From Candidatus Saccharimonadota bacterium (lineage in GTDB: Bacteria > Patescibacteriota > Saccharimonadia > Saccharimonadales > UBA4665), in assembly GCA_025928155.1 (NCBI GenBank), contig JAICKC010000014.1:1-35435 (forward strand): a stretch of DNA of 35,435 nt. Reading direction: 5' to 3'. The notes beneath the pieces are model-generated. The model had not been told where the DNA came from. It worked only from the letters and a program-made list of their open reading frames with translations, and ran no database searches. Position numbers and translations under genes: made by a program. Shown here piece after piece: positions 14,458 through 21,498 of the stretch (its first letter is position 1; the number at the start of each line of letters is the position of its first letter).

Positions 14458-15987
14458 ATTATCAAACGGTTCGCTGAAAATATCCGGTTCGTACTGGCCT
14501 CGCGGCTATTTTTTTGGCTTACCGTTGCCTTTTTTGCAGTGCAGTCGGCGTGGATTGCACTCTCGGCGCGCTACCCTCAGGCGTTCGACGAGCAGTTCCA
14601 TTTTGGGATTATCCAGGCGTACGCGCGCCACTGGCTGCCGTTTTTAAAAACCCAGCCGCCGGGCACCGACCCGTATGGTGCGGTTACTCGTGACCCGTCA
14701 TTCCTCTACCATTATGTGATGAGCTTTCCGTATCGGATAATTGAGTTGTTTACTCACGAGCAAACGACACAGATCATAGCGCTGCGCTTTATTAATATCG
14801 CTCTTTTTATGCTGGGCCTGATACTATTCCGCAGGATGTTGCGCAGAACCGGCCTGCCTAGTAGTGCTGCCAACGCCAGCGTCTTCATAGTCACTTTCAT
14901 CCCAGTGGCGCCGCAGCTGGCTGGCCAAATTAACTACGATAACCTGCTGTTTCCTATGACGGCGTGGGCCTGCCTACTAACATTCACGGCGATAGACCAA
15001 CTGAAAGAGCGGCAATTCACTATCCAATCGCTCTTGGCGGTCACAACGGTGTGTCTGGCCGCATCTATGGTGAAGTACGAATTTTTGCCGATTTTCTTTG
15101 GCATCGTCTTATTCTTGGCGATCTTTGGGTGGCAGCGCCTGCGGGACCGTTGGCACAAGGCCTGGCAACAGGCACTCAACAGCTGGCGACACGGAGGTGT
15201 AGCGGTGTGGCTGCTAGTCGCAGCCTTTATTACCGCCTTCTGTTTGTTTACGGAGCGCGACCTGGGCAACGTCGTTATGTACCATACGGTTGTGCCGGAC
15301 TGTGCGCAAGTACTCAACATAAACCACTGCAGTGCCTATAGCGTCTGGACTCATGATCACCAGTCACACCAAGCGGTTGTCGACCAGGGCTCCCACGTCA
15401 ATCCCAATCCGTTCGGCTATCTGTTCGAATGGGTCTACTGGCTGTGGTACCGGCTGTTCTTTGCGGTTAACGGACCGGATGATTTTGCGAACTATCCGCC
15501 GTTGCCGTTGCCGGCCGCCGCTTTCGCGCTGTTGCTCGTGGTCTCAGTCGCCGCTATCGTGGCATACGGACGAAGCGTATTCGCAGGCAAGCCGTACCTG
15601 ATACTGCTGAGTGTGGTTGTCGCGGTATATTTGTTGACGCTCCTCGGCGCCGGATACCTAAAGTATCTCGATACGGGTGTGTTGGAGCTAATGAACGGCC
15701 GCTACCTGTTTCCTGTCTTACTTCCCGGTGCCGCCGTAGCGCTGCCGGCCTTGGCTGCCCTGGCTCGTCGTGCGCCAGAGTATATTCGTTATGGTACGGC
15801 TGTAGTACTGCTGCTGTGTTTCCTGGAGGGCGGTGGAATCTTTACATTTATTTCTCGCAGCGACCATGCCTGGTATTGGCAAAATGCTACGGTGCAACGC
15901 GTGAATGATAGCGCTAAAAGAGTACTAGGTCCGGCTATTATCGATGGTCCGCGTTATTATTCTGGCAGCCGCTGGTTCTTCGACTAG
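14458..15987 (+). CDS. GT-C-fold membrane glycosyltransferase-like protein
   Basis: A polytopic membrane protein of about 509 residues with some ten hydrophobic helices. It has a GT-C-like acidic motif in the first outside loop (ARYPQAFDEQFHFGIIQAY) and a late TGVLELMNGRYLFPVLLPG region, as in ArnT/PMT-type polyprenyl-phosphate sugar transferases. The acceptor is unknown. The first conventional start is GTG 14539, but this would cut the first membrane helix. Codons 14458-14538 encode IIKRFAENIRFVLASRLFFW and more, a typical N-terminus with no ATG, GTG or TTG. The start may be ATT 14458. Confidence 0.75.
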   Translation: MIKRFAENIRFVLASRLFFWLTVAFFAVQSAWIALSARYPQAFDEQFHFGIIQAYARHWLPFLKTQPPGTDPYGAVTRDPSFLYHYVMSFPYRIIELFTHEQTTQIIALRFINIALFMLGLILFRRMLRRTGLPSSAANASVFIVTFIPVAPQLAGQINYDNLLFPMTAWACLLTFTAIDQLKERQFTIQSLLAVTTVCLAASMVKYEFLPIFFGIVLFLAIFGWQRLRDRWHKAWQQALNSWRHGGVAVWLLVAAFITAFCLFTERDLGNVVMYHTVVPDCAQVLNINHCSAYSVWTHDHQSHQAVVDQGSHVNPNPFGYLFEWVYWLWYRLFFAVNGPDDFANYPPLPLPAAAFALLLVVSVAAIVAYGRSVFAGKPYLILLSVVVAVYLLTLLGAGYLKYLDTGVLELMNGRYLFPVLLPGAAVALPALAALARRAPEYIRYGTAVVLLLCFLEGGGIFTFISRSDHAWYWQNATVQRVNDSAKRVLGPAIIDGPRYYSGSRWFFD

Positions 15988-16178
15988 AGCGTCTATATGT
16001 GTCATAAAAGTACGAACGCAGGACGGAAAGAAGATTGGAGCCGACAGACGACCACCGAAATACTTCTTTCCGACCCCGCGCAGGCTAGCGTAGTTTGCGG
16101 CTAACCTTATGTACCTACAATTGAGAGGCTTGTTCCTCGTTCACGGAGCCGGGCAGGCTGGGTGAGTCGCTGGGCGCG
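15988..16178. other. Intergenic region with a 10-bp perfect dyad
   Basis: About 190 bp between two convergent genes. CGGAAAGAAG (16024-16033) is perfectly complementary to CTTCTTTCCG (16063-16072) across a 29-nt spacer; no T tract follows on the plus strand. I see no coding frame with a plausible start and no -10 adjacent to a start codon. The dyad could act as a terminator-like hairpin for either gene, or belong to a small RNA. Confidence 0.35.
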
Positions 16179-16436
16179 TCAGTACGTCCAGGGGAAGATG
16201 CCGGCTAGGGGGTTGAGGACGTGCGCGAGCCACCACTGCTCCATCTGGACATCCCAGCTGTGGAACCAGCGGAACAGGAGGGCGTCGATGCTGACCACGA
16301 TGAACAGGACGGTCGCGATAAGCAGCAGGAGGGTGAGTACGCCAAGGACGGATCGCTTCATCCAGGTCGGGATGCGACGGCGACGACGGGTGCGGCTGTG
16401 GGTGTGGACGTTGTTCTGAGCGCTGGTAAGACGCAT
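16179..16436 (-). CDS. Small single-pass membrane protein, unknown
   Basis: An 85-residue protein with a basic, His/Arg-rich N-terminus (HTHSRTRRRRR) and one strong membrane helix (about residues 28-50, VLGVLTLLLLIATVLFIVVS), followed by a short Trp-rich tail. The positive-inside rule puts the N-terminus in the cytoplasm. The start is supported by TAGGAG about 7 nt before ATG 16434-16436. I do not recognise the family. It is convergent with the GT-C gene and is preceded by a leader of up to 200 nt. Confidence 0.6.
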   Translation of the reverse strand: MRLTSAQNNVHTHSRTRRRRRIPTWMKRSVLGVLTLLLLIATVLFIVVSIDALLFRWFHSWDVQMEQWWLAHVLNPLAGIFPWTY

Positions 16437-16652
16437 CGCTTGCTCCTAACGGTAGTCGTGCGGGTTTGCTGGCAAGGTCGGTTCCTAGTACGACGCATGC
16501 CGTGCGTGCCCATAATGAACAGGGCAGCTCCTGGTTGCAGGTACATAAAAGAACATGAGCGGCGCATCAGCGCTAAAGGAATATCGTCCCAACCTCGTAG
16601 AGGTCACTCAGCGTTATATAATACAATTTTAACAGATATTTAGCAAATGTGG
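16437..16652 (-). promoter_or_regulatory. Long leader and AT-rich promoter of the small membrane protein
   Basis: An AT-rich stretch (about 16616-16640) reads on the minus strand as AAAATTGTATTATATAACG and holds -10-like TATTAT and TATAAC. It would give a leader of about 180 nt before the ribosome-binding site at 16441-16446. The leader contains small hairpins such as CCTC-TAC-GAGG (16594-16604) but no riboswitch I recognise. No gene is convincing here. Confidence 0.3.
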
Positions 16653-17609
16653 CTAGCCGCCCATTCGACTGCGCTTAACTTGTTCCAGTATGTCTTCGAG
16701 TAAAAGGCGGTTAATGCGAATGAGATCAGCAATGACGCCTAGCGTAAAGCTGATGAACGAGGCGATGAGCAGCACAGAACCGATGATCAGCCCTTGCAAG
16801 TGGTGCGGCCCGAATACAATGCTCGTGCGCTCCGTCAGGTAGTCGTAGCCGAATTTGGCGAATGGGATAAGTCCCAGCGTCAGGAGCAGAATGCCGAGTG
16901 AAAAGAACAGCGCGTATGGCTTGTACATGACGAAAGCTCGGGCAATCGTTTTGCCACCGCGGCGTACGGGCGTCCAGATACTTTTGAACTGGCGCGATTC
17001 ACGCAGCTTGGCGTTGGTAGGAATGGGTACGATGGCAATGCGGTGCATTTTCTGCGCTGCTTGCATAGTTGTTTCGGTGGCCCAGCTGTGGTCGGCGATA
17101 GGATTTAGTTGCATTGCCGCCTGTCGAGTGTAGGCACGGAAACCGCTCATAACGTCCGGCACGGTAGTGTCGGCGGCCATGTTTAGCATCAGCGTACCTG
17201 CCCGTTGCAACAGTTTTTTGGTTGGCGAAAAATGCTCGATAGTGTGTGTCATACGGTCGGAAATCACTACGTCGGCCTTACCGTCCGTGATGGGTTTGAT
17301 AAGATCGGGAATACGTTCCTGTTTGTACTGATTGTCGCCTTCGGTCATAACAATGATGTCCGCACCGAGCTCCAGCGCACGATTTAGCCCGTGTCGGAAC
17401 GAGCGCGCTAGCCCTTGGTTACGGCGATGGCGCATAATCTCTTTGACGCCATAGCTTTTAGCTACCTCTGAAGTTTTGTCGGTGGAGCCGTCGTCGATCA
17501 CTACTGTTTGTATTTCGTCAATACCTTTGATGTGGCTCGGCAGACTCTCGAGTACTAGCGGCAGAGTCTCCTCTTCGTTGTAGCAGGGGATAAAAATAAC
17601 TAACTTCAT
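16653..17609 (-). CDS. GT2 glycosyltransferase with C-terminal membrane helices
   Basis: A 318-residue family-2 glycosyltransferase of the polyprenyl-phosphate (dolichol-phosphate mannose synthase-like) type. The GT-A domain starts LVIFIPCYNEEETLPLVLES, has VVIDDGSTDKT, and a metal motif reading TEGDNQY where relatives usually have DADGQ. Two membrane helices follow (about 235-255 and 270-295), then a charged tail. It should transfer a sugar from a nucleotide donor to polyprenyl phosphate at the inner membrane face, possibly supplying the GT-C protein encoded nearby. The leader carries AGAGGAACGGAG before ATG 17609. Confidence 0.9.
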   Translation of the reverse strand: MKLVIFIPCYNEEETLPLVLESLPSHIKGIDEIQTVVIDDGSTDKTSEVAKSYGVKEIMRHRRNQGLARSFRHGLNRALELGADIIVMTEGDNQYKQERIPDLIKPITDGKADVVISDRMTHTIEHFSPTKKLLQRAGTLMLNMAADTTVPDVMSGFRAYTRQAAMQLNPIADHSWATETTMQAAQKMHRIAIVPIPTNAKLRESRQFKSIWTPVRRGGKTIARAFVMYKPYALFFSLGILLLTLGLIPFAKFGYDYLTERTSIVFGPHHLQGLIIGSVLLIASFISFTLGVIADLIRINRLLLEDILEQVKRSRMGG

Positions 17610-17629
17610 ATAAGACTCCGTTCCTCTCT

Positions 17630-17638
17630 ATTGTAACA
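17630..17638 (-). promoter_or_regulatory. Extended -10 TGTTACAAT of GT2 gene
   Basis: Minus-strand TGTTACAAT lies 20 nt before ATG 17609, leaving a short leader that contains an AGAGGAA-type ribosome-binding site. This is an example of the leadered class. Confidence 0.55.
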
Positions 17639-17663
17639 GAGATAGACTGCGGTTTGACTGGCG

Positions 17664-19001
17664 TTAGCGCTTCAATAAATCGATGGTAAGGGCGGCAGTC
17701 CACGAGAAATTATGGGCGCCAAGCGGTTCGCCGGTGTTGGGGTCAAAATATTCAGCAAAGCCGCTTTTTTCGACCATTTCCAGGCTTGTTTCGCGCAGCG
17801 CTGCCGCATGGTCGTCGTAACCGTAGCGCTTAAGCCCATCCATGATGAGCCAGTTGACGTTCATCCAGCTAGGCCCCTGCCAGTAGCGCTGCGGGCCAAA
17901 ATCGGGACTGTCAAGCGGTACGGTAGGAACCGGGTAAGCGGGCCCGAATTTCCTGTCGTTTTCGAGTAGTTTTACGAGCTTGGCGGCGCGTTCTTTGGAG
18001 ATGGTTCCGGCATACAGCGGCATAAGTGTGGCGATGCTCGGCACTTTAAGTAGGCGGTGGGTCACAAAATCGCGCGACCAATAGACGTTGGCGTACTCGT
18101 CCCACAGGGTATCAAGTGCGTCTTCGGACTTTTTCATGTTAGCCAACAGTGGCTCAGGCAGTTCGTGTCTGACAGCCTTGGCAACTTCTTGTAACCGAGT
18201 GTTAGCGCGGATGAGTATACAGTTATAGGTTAGATCTTCAATAGCGAACAGGGCGTGGTCCAATATGCGGTTGGTATCATATTGCTTGCGGCGCAGGCGG
18301 CGCTGGGCGTTATATAAGCACAAGATTTCCAGCGTGCTGAAGCGCTGACCAGGCGGCACATAGTGTAAGTCTCGGCGGAACAGATTAATTACTTTGTCGG
18401 TATGCGTGGCACGGACAGCGCGGACCCAGGTCGGCATCAGGTGCTCGTGCAGCTCGTGCATCCACGGCGGTGTGTTATCGAGCCCAGTTTCCCAGGGGTG
18501 AATTTGTAATACCAGACCTTCCTGATGTGGGTCGCGCTCGGCGTACAGCCATTCGTGGTAGGCTTGCAGACCCGGCAGCATGTGTTTATACCAGGCACGG
18601 CGTTCAGCGGCGTTCAGCTGTTGGCCCACTTGCCATACGGCTTCGGCTAGCATGGGGGGTTGAGTAATGCCGCTGGTAGCGACTTTATCGGGTGAGTAGG
18701 GGTTTAGCCAGCTGCGCCAGAGCTGGCGGTCGCGTCCATACTCGCGCTTATCGCTAAAAATCATGCTGGGTACCATGCCGTTGGCCCACTGACCGCGCAG
18801 CAAACTGGCCAGCTCGGTCTGGGCGCGGTCCACATTCAGCCAGCGCAGGCCGATGGCGATAAAACAACTATCCCACAGCCATTGGTGAGGGTAGAGGTTT
18901 TCAGATGGCACCGTGTAAGTGTCGCGGTCGTTGATGCGCAGCACTTCTGTAGCCTGCGCGAGCAAGTCCGGCTGGCCAGGCGTGTCGGTAGTTTCGCTCA
19001 T
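17664..19001 (-). CDS. GH63-like (alpha/alpha)6-barrel glycosidase
   Basis: A 445-residue protein resembling GH63-type glycoside hydrolases (glucosylglycerate or mannosylglycerate hydrolase group). Visible family stretches are LYPHQWLWDSCFIAIGLRWL near residue 40 (Trp-Asp of the active-site wall), WANGMVPSMIF, HPWETGLDNTPPW, QRYWQGPSWMNVNWLIMDGL and EYFDPNTGEPLGAHNFSWTA with a candidate catalytic Glu. There is no signal peptide, so it is probably cytoplasmic and may act on a compatible solute or storage glycoside (inference). The frame extends upstream to 19142 but overlaps the next gene; MSETTDTPGQ at 19001 is the likely start, with TATACT 10 nt upstream. Confidence 0.85.
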   Translation of the reverse strand: MSETTDTPGQPDLLAQATEVLRINDRDTYTVPSENLYPHQWLWDSCFIAIGLRWLNVDRAQTELASLLRGQWANGMVPSMIFSDKREYGRDRQLWRSWLNPYSPDKVATSGITQPPMLAEAVWQVGQQLNAAERRAWYKHMLPGLQAYHEWLYAERDPHQEGLVLQIHPWETGLDNTPPWMHELHEHLMPTWVRAVRATHTDKVINLFRRDLHYVPPGQRFSTLEILCLYNAQRRLRRKQYDTNRILDHALFAIEDLTYNCILIRANTRLQEVAKAVRHELPEPLLANMKKSEDALDTLWDEYANVYWSRDFVTHRLLKVPSIATLMPLYAGTISKERAAKLVKLLENDRKFGPAYPVPTVPLDSPDFGPQRYWQGPSWMNVNWLIMDGLKRYGYDDHAAALRETSLEMVEKSGFAEYFDPNTGEPLGAHNFSWTAALTIDLLKR

Positions 19002-19011
19002 GCTTACGCTT

Positions 19012-19017
19012 AGTATA
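19012..19017 (-). promoter_or_regulatory. -10 TATACT of GH63-like gene
   Basis: Minus-strand TATACT ends 10 nt before ATG 19001, so the leader would be about 3 nt. Confidence 0.45.
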
Positions 19018-19045
19018 ACGCAAACTGGGCAAGTGCCAGAAGTCG

Positions 19046-19606
19046 CTAGATTTCGGCAGCGACTGGCGTCAGGCCCTGGATGCCGCTGGTATCGAAGTGG
19101 CGGGCAATCCGCATACCGCCGAGCACGAGGTCTAAGTAACAACCGGCAGTCAGTCCGGTCACCTCGGCTTCATACGATGGCATGTTCCCATTGAGAGCGG
19201 CAGGAGCGTCGATCTCAGGTACTTCCCGGCGTTCGACGCTGAAAACCTGAGAGGTTCCACTCGGCGTCATCTTGTATTCGACCGCTACCATGCCGCTGGG
19301 AAGGTATCTAAAGCTGCTGCGTGTTCGGACGTCTGGTCCGTTGAGGCTGAGGGGAACCAGATCCTCACCTTCCGGCCGGTAGTCGCCCGGCCTGAATGAG
19401 ACAGTCCCCGGTCTTGCTTGGTACAGCTTAAAGGGCCGGGTAGTCAGCTCGCGGTCTATGCTGGCTAGTATGTCGAGGCGGTTTTCTGTAACGACGCCAT
19501 ACGTACCGGTGATATCTACTGCACCCCAGAGCCGTTGTGTCGGAGCGCCATCAGCAGGGCCTTCTGATAGGCGTATGACGCTTTTAATATTTTCGTGGCC
19601 GATCAT
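19046..19606 (-). CDS. Hypothetical protein, probably beta-rich
   Basis: A 186-residue protein I do not recognise. It has no signal peptide or membrane helix, and its composition (many Val, Thr, Gly and Pro, alternating hydrophobic residues) suggests beta sandwiches. Distinctive stretches are RLWGAVDITGTYGVV, FKLYQARPGTVSFRPGDYRP and VTGLTAGCYLDLVLGGM. The start at 19606 has AAAGGGAT about 9 nt upstream, with TATAAA further upstream as a possible -10. It lies 44 nt before the GH63-like gene on the same strand and could be functionally linked to it. Confidence 0.65.
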   Translation of the reverse strand: MIGHENIKSVIRLSEGPADGAPTQRLWGAVDITGTYGVVTENRLDILASIDRELTTRPFKLYQARPGTVSFRPGDYRPEGEDLVPLSLNGPDVRTRSSFRYLPSGMVAVEYKMTPSGTSQVFSVERREVPEIDAPAALNGNMPSYEAEVTGLTAGCYLDLVLGGMRIARHFDTSGIQGLTPVAAEI

Positions 19607-19771
19607 TACGCGTTATCCCTTTCGAATGAAACCAACTTTATAGAACGCCGCACTGTAACATGCAGACACAACAAACCACCTTTTTGCTATGGCAGGCATA
19701 CACTTGTCACGAAAAAGAGATACTTTTGCCACGCAAATAGTACGCCCATACTCGAGTCAAGTCAAGAAAAT

Positions 19772-19787
19772 TGTGACTTTTATCACA
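19772..19787 (-). terminator. Possible terminator of yajQ
   Basis: On the minus strand TGTGA and TCACA (19783-19787 and 19772-19776) form a 5-bp stem with a 6-nt loop, followed by ATTTTCTT. The stem is short, so confidence is modest. The rest of the 19607-19791 gap shows nothing else I can name. Confidence 0.35.
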
Positions 19788-19791
19788 GAAA

Positions 19792-20286
19792 CTAACGATA
19801 GTTTGTGAAACTGAGCGGAAAATCGAAATCCTGGCCCTTGAGGAACTGCATGACGGCTTGCAGATCGTCTTTGCTGGCGCTCATAATTCGTACGGCATCG
19901 CCCTGGATCTGTGTTTTTGCTTTTGGATACATATCACGGAGAAGTCTGGTAATTTGCTTGGCTTTGTCTTGGTCAAGCCCTTGCTTGAAGACTACTTCCT
20001 GGGTAACCTTTAGATTGCTTTCTAGGGTATCACGGCTGGTATCAAGCACTTTCTGGCTAATGCCACGGATCGCCAATTTCTTGCGTACGATATCAAGGAT
20101 GGCATCGATTTGCCAGGGGCCGCTACCGGTAACTTTGAAACCCTTTTTGTCGTCCAGCCACTCAATGGCGGCCGGTGTGCCCTTAAAATCGTAGCGGCTG
20201 TCCATTTCACGCTTCACCTGGTCGAACACGTTATTCATCTCGGCCTTGTCATACTCGCTCACTACATCGAATGAAAAATTAGCCAT
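19792..20286 (-). CDS. yajQ: YajQ family (UPF0234) nucleotide-binding protein
   Basis: A 164-residue protein matching YajQ/UPF0234 along its full usual length (about 163). It opens with ANFSFDVVSEYDKAEMNNVF, continues with YDFKGTPAAI and the second repeat RQISQKVLD-like region, and ends DFDFPLSFTNYR, a conserved terminus. Members bind nucleotides or RNA, and some bind cyclic di-GMP and act with transcription factors; the role here is open. On the minus strand TGGTACACT ends 6 nt before ATG 20286, predicting a leaderless mRNA. Confidence 0.95.
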   Translation of the reverse strand: MANFSFDVVSEYDKAEMNNVFDQVKREMDSRYDFKGTPAAIEWLDDKKGFKVTGSGPWQIDAILDIVRKKLAIRGISQKVLDTSRDTLESNLKVTQEVVFKQGLDQDKAKQITRLLRDMYPKAKTQIQGDAVRIMSASKDDLQAVMQFLKGQDFDFPLSFTNYR

Positions 20287-20292
20287 ACCACT

Positions 20293-20301
20293 AGTGTACC
20301 A
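20293..20301 (-). promoter_or_regulatory. Extended -10 TGGTACACT of yajQ
   Basis: The minus-strand hexamer TACACT (20293-20298) ends 6 nt before ATG 20286. Confidence 0.6.
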
Positions 20302-20337
20302 AATCGCTGGTAAGCTGCACGGCTACCCCGAGATTTG

Positions 20338-20365
20338 TTGAAACTGTCAAAACTCGCGTTATACT
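20338..20365 (+). promoter_or_regulatory. Promoter of secreted-protein pair
   Basis: TTGAAA (20338-20343) and TATACT (20360-20365) with a 16-bp spacer. AAAGG at 20383-20387 is a ribosome-binding site 7 nt before ATG 20395. A normal leadered promoter. Confidence 0.6.
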
Positions 20366-20394
20366 AACTAGTACTTAAGCATAAAGGTTTTTAT

Positions 20395-21150
20395 ATGAAA
20401 CATGTAGTAGCAATGAAGAATGTGGCGTACCTGCTGGCGTCGCTCGTTACAGTATTGAGTCTGGCAGCTGTGCCGGTGAGTGCGGAGCATGGCTCCGACG
20501 GCGCGACCTCAGGCAGCGGTAGCTCTACCACCTCCAATACTGGCAGCGGTGGTAGCGGAAGCGGCGATTCCACCAGTGACAGCAGCCAAGGAGGTGCACC
20601 GAATTCCGGGCCAGGGACGGTGGCAGGAGATAGCAGTGAATCTGGGTCGGGTGATGACAGTTCTGGGCCTGAGTCCAGCAAACTTCGGAGCGCAGCGCAG
20701 CTACTGCTTCAGAACGAGCGCCAGGACGGCAAAGAACACACCACTGTGGAGCGTCAACACGCCTGCGAACAGCGTGCGCACAGTATCGCTACACGTACTG
20801 CTAACTTTGGGACTGCCGCTCAACGTCACCTTACTGTGTTTAACAGCATATTTACCAAGGTGCAGGCCTTCCAGACTGATAAACAACTGAATGTAAGCAA
20901 CTACAGCACCCTTGTCACTGCAGCGACCGCCAAGCAGACCGCGGCGCAGTCTGCCGTGAACGCGCTGAAGGCGCTTGATGCGCAGATAGATTGCACGCAG
21001 AGCGATCCGGCCAGCTCGGTAGCTACCATCAAAATGGCTGTCTCAGATGCTCGTACGGCCTTGCAAGCATACCGTAGCGCCATCAAGGATATAATTGTCG
21101 CCCTGAAGGGGGCTTCAACCGCGCAAACGAACGAAGGGGGTAACCAATAA
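20395..21150 (+). CDS. Secreted Ser/Gly-rich protein with helical C-terminal domain
   Basis: A 251-residue exported protein. It has a signal peptide (about 1-30, ending AAVPVSAEHG), then a low-complexity Ser/Gly/Asp/Thr linker (about 32-90). A predicted helical region (about 95-245) follows, with one Cys pair (HACEQR, DCTQSD) and repeated Ala/Thr-rich heptad-like stretches. Function is unknown; the layout suits a surface protein with an extended stalk or a coiled-coil adhesin-like part. ATG 20395 has AAAGG 7 nt upstream; MKNVAYLLAS at 20413 is an alternative. The next gene starts immediately after the stop. Confidence 0.75.
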   Translation: MKHVVAMKNVAYLLASLVTVLSLAAVPVSAEHGSDGATSGSGSSTTSNTGSGGSGSGDSTSDSSQGGAPNSGPGTVAGDSSESGSGDDSSGPESSKLRSAAQLLLQNERQDGKEHTTVERQHACEQRAHSIATRTANFGTAAQRHLTVFNSIFTKVQAFQTDKQLNVSNYSTLVTAATAKQTAAQSAVNALKALDAQIDCTQSDPASSVATIKMAVSDARTALQAYRSAIKDIIVALKGASTAQTNEGGNQ

Positions 21151-21435
21151 ATGAAACGACTTAACCAATCTGGCTCGCATATCATAGGCATTGCGCTGTT
21201 CGTGCTGGCGCTTGGCGTGGTAGGTTTTGCAGGTTACAAGGTAACGCAGGCGCACCATCAGTCAGCTGACAGCAGCTCGACCACAACGAGTAAGACTACC
21301 CCAAGCGTCCCCGCAAGCATCAAAACATCTGCCGATTTGAATCAAGCAGGTACCGTACTGGACGGCTCCTCGGCGCAGCTGAATAGCGGTCTGGACGATA
21401 GCAGCCTGAATACCGACCTAGACAGTATGCTATAG
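21151..21435 (+). CDS. Small membrane-anchored protein, unknown
   Basis: A 94-residue protein with a membrane helix at about 11-30 (IIGIALFVLALGVVGFAGY) and an outside Ser/Thr-rich then Asp/Ser/Leu-rich tail ending SSLNTDLDSML. ATG 21151 follows the upstream TAA directly, with GAAGGGGG about 10 nt upstream, so it is cotranscribed with the secreted protein. I do not recognise a family; the pair may form one envelope complex. Confidence 0.65.
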   Translation: MKRLNQSGSHIIGIALFVLALGVVGFAGYKVTQAHHQSADSSSTTTSKTTPSVPASIKTSADLNQAGTVLDGSSAQLNSGLDDSSLNTDLDSML

Positions 21436-21453
21436 GCCTGGGAGTCTAATAGT

Positions 21454-21480
21454 GGCCAGAGCTATTACTTCACTCTGGCC
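21454..21480 (+). terminator. Hairpin between secreted-protein pair and pheS
   Basis: GGCCAGAG (21454-21461) and CTCTGGCC (21473-21480) form a perfect 8-bp stem with an 11-nt loop. It ends only 5 bp before the pheS -10 hexamer, so it cannot be in the leaderless pheS mRNA. It probably ends the upstream operon or acts as a DNA dyad over the pheS -35 area. No clear T tract follows. Confidence 0.5.
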
Positions 21481-21482
21481 TC

Positions 21483-21491
21483 TGGTACAAT
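21483..21491 (+). promoter_or_regulatory. Extended -10 TGGTACAAT of pheS
   Basis: TGGTACAAT ends 7 nt before ATG 21499, predicting a leaderless pheS-pheT mRNA with no room for a T-box or attenuator. Confidence 0.6.
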
Positions 21492-21498
21492 TTGGTAA

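Noticed and set aside
16358-16567. 69-residue minus-strand frame overlapping the small membrane protein
   Set aside because: Out of frame with the gene that has a ribosome-binding site and a membrane helix; Arg/Thr/Pro-rich composition typical of a shadow frame.
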